A DNA stretch of 40,221 nucleotides from Novosphingobium sp. (GCF_019748365.1 NZ_JAIEPN010000074.1:1-40221); one strand, 5' to 3'; counted from the first letter of the stretch, positions 8,730-16,722 are shown. The notes: a model not told the origin generated them from the letters alone. Translations and numbers: made by a program.

Positions 8730-9508
8730 TCCTGCGCGGGCCGGGCCGTCAGCTTCAGGAACAGGGCTTCGAGATCGGGCTCGCCGTGGCGGGCGGCGAG
8801 ATCGGTGAGCGCGCCTTGTTCGACCACGCGGCCCGCGTTCACGATCACCGCATGCGAGCAAAGCCGCGTGACATGGTCCATCAGGTGTGTCGAAAAGAGT
8901 ACCGTGGTGCCGGCAGCGGCCTGCTCGTTCACCAGATCGTAGAACAGGCGCGTCGATTCGACGTCGAGCCCGTTGGTCGGCTCATCGAGCACGAGCAGGC
9001 GCGGCTGGTGCAGCATGGCGAGCAGCAGGCCGAGCTTCTTCTTCATGCCGCGCGAGTATTCCTCGGCATATTTGTCGAGATCGTCGGCAAGGCGCATGCG
9101 CATTGCAAGGGTTTCGACCCGCGCCATGGCCTCCTTCACATCGAGGCCGTGCATCCCCGCGCTCAGCGCGAGGACTTCGCGTCCGGAGAGGTAGGAATAG
9201 AACACCGGCTCGTCGGGCAGAAAACCGATGGTGCGTTTGACCTCGACCCGTTCCTCGAAGGCATCGAGCCCGGCGACGCGCAGCGAGCCGGACGTTGCTT
9301 TCAGAATGCCCATGAGCAGGCGGAACAGCGTGGTCTTGCCCGCACCGTTGGGGCCGAGCAGGCCGCAGATCTGCCCGGGCGGGACCCGGAAGGAAATGTC
9401 GGTCAGCGCGGTCTTGGGGCCGAACGACTTCGAGACGCGTTCGACAACGACGATATCGTCATCCACGGGAGCGCGCTTCGGCTGGCGAGAAACGTGAAAT
9501 CGGCCCAC
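8726..9508 (-). CDS. ABC transporter ATP-binding protein (NatA-like)
   Basis: The 260-aa ATPase shows Walker A GPNGAGKT (52-59), an atypical signature YSRGM (151-155) in place of LSGGQ, as in many ABC-2 exporters, Walker B LLVLDEP (171-177) and a following H-loop FSTHLMDH. The chosen GTG at 9508 gives about 15 poorly conserved residues before the ABC fold. A GTG at about codon 15 (VDDDIVV) is an alternative, and neither has a strong ribosome-binding site. It ends in a 4-bp overlap with the permease-protease gene and presumably energises it. It is the first gene of the 3193-9508 operon and has an inverted repeat just upstream. Confidence 0.92.
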   Translation of the reverse strand: MGRFHVSRQPKRAPVDDDIVVVERVSKSFGPKTALTDISFRVPPGQICGLLGPNGAGKTTLFRLLMGILKATSGSLRVAGLDAFEERVEVKRTIGFLPDEPVFYSYLSGREVLALSAGMHGLDVKEAMARVETLAMRMRLADDLDKYAEEYSRGMKKKLGLLLAMLHQPRLLVLDEPTNGLDVESTRLFYDLVNEQAAAGTTVLFSTHLMDHVTRLCSHAVIVNAGRVVEQGALTDLAARHGEPDLEALFLKLTARPAQE

Positions 9509-9513
9509 AAGCC

Positions 9514-9564
9514 AATGGAGCCGTGGGTGACGATGGATATATTCTACACCAATTTGGCTCCATT
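9514..9564. promoter_or_regulatory. Inverted repeat upstream of the ABC-protease operon
   Basis: Two 9-bp arms, AATGGAGCC at 9514-9522 and GGCTCCATT at 9556-9564, are perfect inverted repeats separated by 33 bp of unusually AT-rich sequence. The element begins 5 bp upstream of the GTG start of the ABC ATPase gene. On the minus strand the spacer holds a TAGAAT that could be a -10 box. An operator or promoter is plausible; no regulator gene is adjacent. Confidence 0.35.
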
Positions 9565-9608
9565 ACTCCAAGTCTAGCAGGCAATTAGAGGCTGGCAACC
9601 GCCGCTTC

Positions 9609-10274
9609 TCAGAGAATCACTTCCACTGGTGCAGGTGCGGGCATCGCATGCAGGTCCCAGAAGCGCTCGGCGATTGTTTCGGGCGCCAGCGGTGTGCCGG
9701 GGAGGATCTGGCCGGTGACGGTGACTGTGCCGACGCGGATGGCCGTGCCGTCCATTTCCTTGTGCAGACTTTGGGCAAGGTTGCGGATCCCGGCCTTGCC
9801 GATGGCGAGCGAGGCGGCCGGGAGCCAGCCGGTGGGATCGAGCGCGAGGCCGCCGCCGGTGAGCAGCACCGTGCCTTTCCCCCGCGCCTGCATGGCGGGA
9901 AGCGCTGCCTGCACCGCCGCGAGCGCGCCGCCGACATTGACGCGGAAGTCCGCCACCAGGGCATCGAGCGGGATCTGCGAGGGGACCGCAGGGGTTGCGC
10001 TATAGGCATTGTAGATCAGCACTTCGATCGGCCCCAGCTGAGCCTCGACCGCGCGGACGGCCGAGCCGATCGCGATGAAATCGCCCGCATCGACCGCGCG
10101 CAGATCGAGCTTCTGCCCGCTCTCCGCCATTTCGGCCGCAAGCCCTGCGGACTTTTCGGGGCTGCGTGCAAAGCCGGCAATCGCATAGCCGCCGGCGGCA
10201 AAGCGCTGGGCGAGCGCGGCGGACAGGCCGGGGCCCATGCCGATGATGAGCGCGACGGGGCGCGTGGTGGACAT
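9609..10274 (-). CDS. SDR-fold protein lacking the catalytic Ser-Tyr
   Basis: The 221-aa protein has a Rossmann start of the short-chain dehydrogenase family (ALIIGMGPGLSAALAQRF, residues 8-25) and the strand IEVLIYNAYS, where classical SDRs have NAG. The catalytic YxxxK reads LAIGK (156-160): the lysine is kept but the tyrosine is leucine, and the serine about 13 residues earlier is also absent (LTGGGLAL). It may bind NAD(P) without classical redox catalysis, or use another mechanism. AGGAG lies 8 nt before the ATG. Possible operator half-sites lie upstream. The dioxygenase gene upstream on the same strand is 145 bp away, so an operon is uncertain. Confidence 0.8.
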   Translation of the reverse strand: MSTTRPVALIIGMGPGLSAALAQRFAAGGYAIAGFARSPEKSAGLAAEMAESGQKLDLRAVDAGDFIAIGSAVRAVEAQLGPIEVLIYNAYSATPAVPSQIPLDALVADFRVNVGGALAAVQAALPAMQARGKGTVLLTGGGLALDPTGWLPAASLAIGKAGIRNLAQSLHKEMDGTAIRVGTVTVTGQILPGTPLAPETIAERFWDLHAMPAPAPVEVIL

Positions 10275-10299
10275 ACGGGGTTCTCCTCTTCCGGTGACC

Positions 10300-10335
10300 G
10301 TCTCAGGCTTCCCCGGCGGTCTTGAGACATCTCAA
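10300..10335 (-). promoter_or_regulatory. Candidate operator upstream of the SDR gene
   Basis: TTGAGACATCTCAA at 10322-10335 is a perfect 6-2-6 inverted repeat, and a further half-site GTCTCA lies at 10300-10305. They sit 26-61 bp upstream of the SDR start, where a promoter is expected. The symmetry suggests a dimeric repressor such as a MarR- or MerR-type protein, but no regulator is encoded next to it. Confidence 0.4.
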
Positions 10336-10368
10336 TACGGTGTCCTTGCGGACGCTGTACATGCAGAA

Positions 10369-10387
10369 CGCGAACGGCCGGTTCGCG
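10369..10387 (-). other. Hairpin downstream of the dioxygenase gene
   Basis: CGCGAAC (10369-10375) and GTTCGCG (10381-10387) form a 7-bp GC-rich stem with a 5-nt loop, 33 bp after the dioxygenase stop. No T-run follows on the minus strand, so it is at best a weak or Rho-assisted terminator or an mRNA 3'-end stabiliser. Confidence 0.3.
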
Positions 10388-10419
10388 GCGCCATACCGGG
10401 CCGCTGAACCGCCACGCGG

Positions 10420-11535
10420 TCAGTGAGTCTTGCGCGCCAGCAGCCGCAGCCGGGAGTTGAATTCGCCGCGGTCGACATAGCAGCCATGGAGATGGCGGAA
10501 TCCGGTGGCCGGGTTGAACGCCTCGCGCCCGTGGAGCACGCGGCGGTTGTCGAACACGATCATCTCGCCCGCCTTGAGCTTGAAGGTGATCTGGTAAGCA
10601 GGGTCCCGCGTCATCGCCATGAAGGTGCGATAGGCGCGGTAATAGGCGGGGAGGATTTCTGCCGGCATGTCGAACGTGGCGGCGATATGGGCGTTCCAGC
10701 GGATTTCGCTGACGGTCCCGGCACGGTCCAGCGTGATCACCGGCGCGTGGGTGCGGATATCGGCATCCCGGTCGTGGAAGCGGAAAGGGATCGGCACTTC
10801 GCAGAGCAGGCGGAAGGCTTCGGGGTCCTTTGTGCGCAGGTCGTTGGCGAGGGCGAAACCGTCCGCGAAGAGCGAGCCGCCGCCTTCAGCCTCGTTGGCC
10901 AGGCAGTGGAGGAACTGGAAACCCGGCGGTACTTCCTGGTTGGGGAGATCGGTGTGAAGCGGCAGCGTGACCGCAGTGTAGGCAAGGTTGTTGGGATCGG
11001 GCTTGCTCACTACCTCGAACGTCATGCCGAAGTTGGTTTCACGCAGGAAGCCGATCTTGCAGGCGATCTCCACGCCCGCATCGATCCGGTCGTCGAGGCC
11101 ATCGACGATCGAGAGACCGACGGCTGCGGTATCCTGCATCCAGGCTCGCAGCGCGCAGTCATTCTCGAGCAATTGCGATGCCGCATAGCGCGGCAGATTG
11201 GCGGGGGTGAGATCGGCACGCCAGAGCCGGGGGGCAATCGCGGCGGGATCGAGCGCCGTGCGGCCGGGGCGATTTGCGAAAAGCAGCGATGTGGGCACAT
11301 GGCTGATGTGCCCATCGGCATAGTGCAAGATCACCGTATCCCCGGACCGCTGCGCATCGACGAGCACCGGCTCGAGATCGAGCGACAGCAGATCGAGCAC
11401 GCGCTCCTCGGTTTGCGGGTGGAACGCGCTGGGGCAGTTGTCGCGGAGCCAGAGCGTCGGATAGGTCACGCGGCCCTTCTGGGACCACGTTGCGATGAGG
11501 GCATCCGCCCGCACCTCAAGGGCTGAAATTTTCAT
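10420..11535 (-). CDS. TauD/TfdA-family Fe(II)/2-oxoglutarate dioxygenase, gamma-butyrobetaine hydroxylase-like
   Basis: The 371-aa protein has the two-domain layout of gamma-butyrobetaine and trimethyllysine hydroxylases: an N-terminal domain with LWLRDNCP (28-35) and a TauD domain with iron ligands HTD (His194, Asp196) and a distal His335 (VLHGREAF), plus a likely 2-oxoglutarate-binding Arg near 347. In the characterised hydroxylase the N-terminal zinc is held by a cysteine cluster after LRDNC. Here only Cys34 is evident, so zinc binding is probably lost. The substrate may be a trimethylammonium compound, but that is inference. It is divergent from an MFS transporter gene. Confidence 0.85.
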   Translation of the reverse strand: MKISALEVRADALIATWSQKGRVTYPTLWLRDNCPSAFHPQTEERVLDLLSLDLEPVLVDAQRSGDTVILHYADGHISHVPTSLLFANRPGRTALDPAAIAPRLWRADLTPANLPRYAASQLLENDCALRAWMQDTAAVGLSIVDGLDDRIDAGVEIACKIGFLRETNFGMTFEVVSKPDPNNLAYTAVTLPLHTDLPNQEVPPGFQFLHCLANEAEGGGSLFADGFALANDLRTKDPEAFRLLCEVPIPFRFHDRDADIRTHAPVITLDRAGTVSEIRWNAHIAATFDMPAEILPAYYRAYRTFMAMTRDPAYQITFKLKAGEMIVFDNRRVLHGREAFNPATGFRHLHGCYVDRGEFNSRLRLLARKTH

Positions 11536-11578
11536 GGGAACGTCCCGTCATGGAGCAAGGATCAGCTGATGATATCGA

Positions 11579-11677
11579 TCAGCCCTTGCCCGGCGGCGGG
11601 CGCCAATCCTGCACCTTGCCATAGCGGAACGACGCGGGGCGCCGGCCATGGATCAGGTTCAGGCAGAAATGCTTCAT
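11579..11677 (-). CDS. Possible 32-aa small protein or gene remnant
   Basis: An ATG-to-TGA frame encodes 32 residues starting MKHFCLNLIHG and ending in a basic, proline-rich tail (RPPPGKG). Nearly every codon ends in G or C (27 of 31 by my count), matching real genes here. It lies 43 bp upstream of the dioxygenase start on the same strand and begins 22 bp from an operator-like palindrome. There is no obvious ribosome-binding site and I recognise no family. It may be a leader peptide, a small protein, or the remnant of a longer gene. Confidence 0.3.
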   Translation of the reverse strand: MKHFCLNLIHGRRPASFRYGKVQDWRPPPGKG

Positions 11678-11699
11678 GGCCGCAGAGGCTATTATCTAC

Positions 11700-11717
11700 C
11701 GATTGTTTGAACAAGCG
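11700..11717. promoter_or_regulatory. Palindromic operator between dioxygenase and MFS genes
   Basis: CGATTGTTTGAACAAGCG is an inverted repeat with perfect TTGTT/AACAA arms around TG and matching outer CG pairs (one mismatch inside). It lies in the divergent region, 28 bp before the first MFS start codon, in a local AT-rich patch. The size and symmetry suit a TetR-family repressor site, but no such gene is adjacent. Confidence 0.45.
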
Positions 11718-11744
11718 TAAAACAAGGTCTGCCTGCATTGCCAC

Positions 11745-12950
11745 GTGCTGCGCAGCATGCCACCCCTGCAGGCAATGGATACCACGCAAGGCAGCGCGAA
11801 CGGCACGGCGAGGGCTTCCGCTCCTTTCGTCCCCACCCTGATCGGAATAGGCGCGGCGACCGCAGCGGCGCATATCGGCAACAACTTCACGACATACCTC
11901 GTCGGCGGGCTGATGGACCGCTTCGGCTTCACGCCCTTTGCGATGGGCGCGTGGAACATGGCCGAGACGCTGAGCTATGCGGCGGCGATGTTCCTCGTCG
12001 CCCCGCGCGCCCGCGGGCTCGATGCGCGGGTGCTGGCGATGATCGCGAGCGTGGTGGTGATCGCGGCGCAGGCCGGTTCGGCGCTGACCGGGGCCTATCC
12101 GCTGCTGCTGGCCGGGCGGATCGGCACGGGGCTGGGCTTCGGACTGATGAACAGCGCGCTGAATCTGGCGGCGGGGCGGACGGGCAATCCGGCGCGGTGG
12201 ATATCGCTCGGCATTGCGGTGCAGACGCTGCTCTACAGCGCGATCGCGATCGTGGTGCCCTTGGTGGGGCGTGACTACGGCGCGCAGGGCATGTTCCTTG
12301 GGCTGGCAGCGATTTCGGTGGTCTTCGGGCTTTGCGCGCTGCTGCTGCCCGGCGGCAAGGGCAGCGTGGAGAGCGCAACGGCGGGGCGCGCACCCATCGG
12401 CGCAGAGGGCTATCGCGTGCTCGCGGCAATGGCGCTGTTTGCCTTCGGATCGCTGGCGATCTGGCCCTTCATCGAGCGCACTGCGCACGCCATCGGCATC
12501 CCGGCGACGCAGTTCGGGCTCTATCAGAGCGCGGCGGTGCTCGCGAGCGCGGTGGGCAATGCCGGGCTTGCCGTGGTGATCGGCCGCCTCCCGCGCGCCT
12601 GGCCGCTGGCGGCGGCGCTGGGCGCCTGCGCGCTCACGTGCGGCCTGCTGACCACGGTGGGAAGCGAGGCGGCATTCGCGGCGGCGTTTGTGGCGTTCAT
12701 GGTGAGCTGGTTCCTGACCTATCCGCTCCTGCTGCGGCTTGCCTATGCGCAGCCCGCCGGTGAGCGATTGGCGGTGATGACGACCGGGACGTGGCTTCTG
12801 TCGCAGAGCCTCGGCTCGCTGGCGGCGGGCGCAATGGCGCAGGGCTTTGGCGCCTATACGCTGATCGGACCCGTCGGCGGGGTGATCTGCGCGCTGGCGA
12901 TTGTCGCGGCGATGCCGGTGGCGCGGCGGCTGGACCGGGAAGTGGGCTGA
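11745..12950 (+). CDS. Major facilitator superfamily transporter
   Basis: The product is up to 401 aa, almost entirely hydrophobic, with about twelve membrane segments split into two halves by a short polar loop near residue 205 (LLLPGGKGSVESATAG). The loop GGLMDRFGFTPF after the first helix and later GRIGTGLGFG recall MFS motifs, though the canonical GxxxDRxGRR is not well kept. Three in-frame ATGs (11745, 11757, 11775) are possible and none has a strong ribosome-binding site. The last would give MDTTQGSANG and removes residues of no evident role. It is divergent from the dioxygenase gene and may carry its substrate. Direction and substrate cannot be read from sequence. Confidence 0.85.
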   Translation: MLRSMPPLQAMDTTQGSANGTARASAPFVPTLIGIGAATAAAHIGNNFTTYLVGGLMDRFGFTPFAMGAWNMAETLSYAAAMFLVAPRARGLDARVLAMIASVVVIAAQAGSALTGAYPLLLAGRIGTGLGFGLMNSALNLAAGRTGNPARWISLGIAVQTLLYSAIAIVVPLVGRDYGAQGMFLGLAAISVVFGLCALLLPGGKGSVESATAGRAPIGAEGYRVLAAMALFAFGSLAIWPFIERTAHAIGIPATQFGLYQSAAVLASAVGNAGLAVVIGRLPRAWPLAAALGACALTCGLLTTVGSEAAFAAAFVAFMVSWFLTYPLLLRLAYAQPAGERLAVMTTGTWLLSQSLGSLAAGAMAQGFGAYTLIGPVGGVICALAIVAAMPVARRLDREVG

Positions 12951-13083
12951 GCAAGGCCCATGGTTGCCGCCACGTTGACGGCACCTCTCAACGCGCGGTT
13001 ACCCGAGATGCGATATCCGATTCATGCGGCGAGCCTGCCGCGCGTGGGGGAGAACGCGCGCGGTCTGTTCCGAGGAATGACCG

Positions 13084-15510
13084 ATGTCTCGATTCCGACT
13101 CATTGGCCTGCGCCGCTGGGGCGCTGCCCTGCCGCTCGTCTGCTCCACGTTTGCGCTTGCCTTGCCCCTGGCCAGTCCCGTGCACGCGCAGACGGCCACT
13201 GTCACGCCCGCAACCGTCACGCCCGCGACCTTTGCTGGCAAGACCCAGACGATCACGCTGCCGACCAACGAAGTGACGCTGACCGGCAGGATCGACGGGG
13301 TGCGTGCAAAGTGGGTGGTCATCGGGACTTCGGTGGGGGCCGCGATCACGGACCAGGCGAGCCTTGTCACTTCGGCGCGGTTCGTGGCCCCGGGGACCTA
13401 TACGTTCGAACTGCAGTCGCTGGATGCGTCGGGCGCTGTCATCAGCCGGTCGACCACGCGGGTCGTGGTCGGCGCGGCACCGGCGGCGAACGTGTTTCGC
13501 GAGCGCGTGCTGGCCACGAGTGGGAGGATCAACGCGGCCGAGTATCGCTTCCTTGCCGCGCATATCACCGACCCCGATGTTCTCGATTGGCGGCTCGGGC
13601 CGAGGTACGAGCACTTCGATCATGCAGGTGAAGCGCCCGCGCCGACCCTGTGGGGACCGGACATGACAAGCGGGCAGGGGCTCTGGCCGTTTGGCACGCA
13701 GCCCGCCAGCAATCCCGGCGAGCCGGAAAAGTGCCTCCCGCCAAGCCGGCAGCCGCGCAGTGACGAGGAGGAACTCGCCAAGGGGCTCGACGGAGCAGGC
13801 TGGCTGGTTGGCGGGCAGCAGGCTTTCCTGCCGGACAATCCGCTCGATCCCGATTTCCGCTTCGGCGTGGCCAATACGCGTGGGGCCGATGGGGCGGTGT
13901 TCTTTGCGCGCCGTACCCGCAATTCCGATGGCGGGCTGTGCATGCGCATGATCGCCTCGTGGTATCCCGACTGGTGGAACCGCAACGGCATTGCCCAGCC
14001 GTGGAACAGCCAGGTGCGCACACTGGTCGAGACCAGGCGGCCCGACCTGCCGCTTGTTCCGGTCGTCATCGCGCGCGGGCGCGCCAATGCCAGCCAGATC
14101 AGCTTTGCCGCGTTCAAGGATGGCACGATCGTGCCGATGATCGTTGGCAATTCCGCGCCCGAACTGTTCGACCCGACGCCGTTGCAGCTGCCGAAGGGCA
14201 TGGTGCCGACCGCGATGGCGGTGACGCCCTACAACGAGTTTCTGGTCGTCGCGGTGTGGGATACCAACACGGTCACCGGCAAGCTCGCCTTCATCGCGCT
14301 GCGCCCGCGCGAGATGGCCAATGGCTCGCCCGATCAGACACCCTATACGCGCTGGTACTGGGGCCTGCCGGGGGCATGGACCAACCGCGGCATGAAGCTG
14401 CTGGGGATGACCAACCTGCCGTTTGCCGCGCCGACCAGCCTCGATGTTTCCAACAATCTCGCGCTCGGCAATCCGCGTGGATATGATGACAACAACGCGC
14501 CGGCGCGCGGCGATCTGGCGCTGCAATCGGCGCGGGATCTCTGGTCGAAGGTCAACCCGATCTATCCCTGGGCCGGACCCGGTTCGGTCGGCGTGCCAAA
14601 TCCGCAATGGAGCCAGACAGCCTCGGGCGGCTATGCCGTGGTCGCCTCGCGATCCGAGAACAAGGTCTCGTTCGTCGATATGACGCCGCTCTACCAGTAC
14701 TACCGGCAGATGTACCTCACGACACAGCGCAACTATAACCGCACGGTCGATACCAGTTCGGTTGATCCGGCGAAGTGGCCCTTCACCTTCGCCGTGACGC
14801 CCCGACAGCGCCCGCGCGTTGTCACCACGATTACCGTGCAGCAGCCGACCAGCGTCAGCGCCGGGGTTCAGGCGAGCGGCGCGCTTTCGGACCGCAGCAC
14901 CGATCTGTTCGAGCGGCTGGGGCGGCGAAGCGCTCGCGAGGCCTGGTCGGACAGCGAGCCGGAGCGCTATCTCTCGCGCAGCCGCGCCTTTGTCGCAGCG
15001 ATGGATGACACAGTGTCAATCTTCAACGTGCAAGGCCTGATGTTCCCGAAATCGCCGGTTGGGCCAACCGTGCCGGTTCAACCGCTCGGCACGTTCAAGG
15101 CTGGCCGCAATGCGCGCTTTGCCTACGTCAATGGCACCTCGACATCGGCGGGCGACGACTTGTGGCTGGTGAGCCGGGGCGACCGGCGGGTGACGTTTGC
15201 CTGGCCGACGGGCGAGGTGCAGTACAGCTTCACCGACAGCCGGTTGAAGGACCCGGTGGGCGGCGCCGTCTCGTTCAACGCGGCCGGGTTCGGCGGGCGC
15301 GGGCCGGGCAAGGCCGTGATCGCGCCGTTCATCTCCATCACCGACTTCGGCGGCAAGGCTATCGCGACCTATGCGGTGGAGCCGCGGCGCGGGGAGCTCG
15401 GCGAGCTCTACCCGTTCCGTTCGCCGGCAGGGCCGGTCGATGTGCTGTTCGGCTCGATCGCGGCGTTTCCGGGCAAGCCCTTCATGATCGATCTGGAGGA
15501 GATAATCTGA
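13084..15510 (+). CDS. Large secreted protein with PKD-like domain and propeller-like repeats, function unknown
   Basis: The 808-aa protein has a Sec signal peptide (basic start, hydrophobic core, cleavage near VHAQ, residue 36) and a GAGGAA ribosome-binding site 6 nt before the ATG. Residues about 48-130 look like a PKD/K319L-like beta-sandwich (KTQTITLPTNEVTLTG ... APGTYTFEL). Past residue 350, segments such as FLVVAVWDTNTVTGKLAFIAL, cut here by polar turns, together with GYAVVASRSENKVSFVDM and FVAAMDDTVSIFNV, resemble blades of a YVTN/WD-type propeller. Many aromatic residues occur in the middle. I do not recognise the whole protein. It converges on the deaminase gene with 3 bp between stops and has no operon partner. 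A periplasmic or surface binding role is inference. Confidence 0.75.
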   Translation: MSRFRLIGLRRWGAALPLVCSTFALALPLASPVHAQTATVTPATVTPATFAGKTQTITLPTNEVTLTGRIDGVRAKWVVIGTSVGAAITDQASLVTSARFVAPGTYTFELQSLDASGAVISRSTTRVVVGAAPAANVFRERVLATSGRINAAEYRFLAAHITDPDVLDWRLGPRYEHFDHAGEAPAPTLWGPDMTSGQGLWPFGTQPASNPGEPEKCLPPSRQPRSDEEELAKGLDGAGWLVGGQQAFLPDNPLDPDFRFGVANTRGADGAVFFARRTRNSDGGLCMRMIASWYPDWWNRNGIAQPWNSQVRTLVETRRPDLPLVPVVIARGRANASQISFAAFKDGTIVPMIVGNSAPELFDPTPLQLPKGMVPTAMAVTPYNEFLVVAVWDTNTVTGKLAFIALRPREMANGSPDQTPYTRWYWGLPGAWTNRGMKLLGMTNLPFAAPTSLDVSNNLALGNPRGYDDNNAPARGDLALQSARDLWSKVNPIYPWAGPGSVGVPNPQWSQTASGGYAVVASRSENKVSFVDMTPLYQYYRQMYLTTQRNYNRTVDTSSVDPAKWPFTFAVTPRQRPRVVTTITVQQPTSVSAGVQASGALSDRSTDLFERLGRRSAREAWSDSEPERYLSRSRAFVAAMDDTVSIFNVQGLMFPKSPVGPTVPVQPLGTFKAGRNARFAYVNGTSTSAGDDLWLVSRGDRRVTFAWPTGEVQYSFTDSRLKDPVGGAVSFNAAGFGGRGPGKAVIAPFISITDFGGKAIATYAVEPRRGELGELYPFRSPAGPVDVLFGSIAAFPGKPFMIDLEEII

Positions 15511-15513
15511 GGC

Positions 15514-16626
15514 TCACGCCGAGGTGAGATAGGCATCGAGGCGGGCAAGGAGCGCAGCCTTGTCCGCTTCGGGCAGCCAGGCGGCTTCAAAGCCGTTGCG
15601 GGCGATCCCGGCCAGATCGGCGCGGGTGAGCTTGCTGCGGGTGACGGCGCGCAGGAGCACTTCGTTGATGTACTCGCTTGCCATGTAGGCAGGATCGTCC
15701 GACGAAATGGTGACCTTGAGGCCGGCGTCGAGCATCGCGCGCACGACATCGACGGGCTGGCCAAGGCCGCGGCGCAGGGTGCCGGAGAAGGTGGGGCAGA
15801 CGGTGAAGACCATGCCGCGCTGCTTCGCGATCTGCACGAGTTCGGGCGACTGGACGATATTGCCGCCGTGGTCGATGCGATCGACCTTGAGATCGACCAG
15901 CGCGGTGCGGATGTTCTTCAGCGTATCGACCTGATCGACATCGCAGTGCGCGGTCACATGGAGGCCGTTTGCGCGCGCCTTGGCGAAGTGGGCGGCGAAC
16001 TTTTCGGGCGGATGGCCGGCTTCGTCCGAATCGAGGCCGACGCCGACGAGATGCTGCTTGAACGGCAGCGCCGCATCGAGCGCGGCCATCGCGGTATCGG
16101 CGGGCAGATCGCGCACGAAGCAGAGGATCAGCTGCGAGCGGATGCCGAGCCTGGCCTCGGCGTCGCGGCGGGCGCGGGTGATGCCCATGATCACGGCTTC
16201 CATCGCCACGCCGCGCTTGAGGTGCTCCTGCGGGTCGAAGAACATCTCGGTGTAGATCACGTTCTGCGAGGCGGCCTTCGCCAGGTAGGCGTAGGCAAGA
16301 TCATAGAAATCCTGCTCCTTCAGCAGCACCTTCATGCCGTCGTAGTAGATCGCGAGAAAGCTCGGGAGGTCGTGGTAGTTGTAGCTCGCCTTCATCGCGG
16401 CGACGTCCGCGAAGGGGAGGTTCAGCCCGTTGCGCTTGGCGAGCGCGAACTTCATCTCGGCCTCGAGCGTGCCTTCGAGGTGCACGTGGTATTCGGTCTT
16501 GGGCAGGCCTTCGATGAACTTCACCAGCGCGGGATCGACGCCATCGGCAGGCGCGGCGGCGTGCGCCCAGCGGGGAAGCAGGGCCGCGGCGGTGAGGCCG
16601 GCCATGAGCGTGCGGCGTGTGATCAT
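15514..16626 (-). CDS. Adenosine deaminase-like amidohydrolase with Tat signal
   Basis: The 370-aa protein begins MITRRTLMAGL, a twin-arginine signal followed by a hydrophobic core and AHA, so export to the periplasm is likely. The mature part matches the adenosine deaminase family: HVH metal ligands (47-49) and SSDDP (308-312). The usual HAGE, which supplies a metal-binding histidine and the catalytic glutamate, is replaced by HCDVD (227-231). It may therefore act on a different purine-like substrate, or another residue may replace the glutamate. An ATG five codons upstream (16641) is an alternative start; GGGG 8 nt before 16626 favours the chosen one. A repeat element lies upstream. Confidence 0.85.
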   Translation of the reverse strand: MITRRTLMAGLTAAALLPRWAHAAAPADGVDPALVKFIEGLPKTEYHVHLEGTLEAEMKFALAKRNGLNLPFADVAAMKASYNYHDLPSFLAIYYDGMKVLLKEQDFYDLAYAYLAKAASQNVIYTEMFFDPQEHLKRGVAMEAVIMGITRARRDAEARLGIRSQLILCFVRDLPADTAMAALDAALPFKQHLVGVGLDSDEAGHPPEKFAAHFAKARANGLHVTAHCDVDQVDTLKNIRTALVDLKVDRIDHGGNIVQSPELVQIAKQRGMVFTVCPTFSGTLRRGLGQPVDVVRAMLDAGLKVTISSDDPAYMASEYINEVLLRAVTRSKLTRADLAGIARNGFEAAWLPEADKAALLARLDAYLTSA

Positions 16627-16722
16627 CTGTTCGGCCCCCATTCTGGTCTGCCTGACTTTCGCGGCGGGGGTGTGCGGGGTCAATCGGGTTTTGTGCAATG
16701 CGGTGTGCGGGAAATGAGGAAT

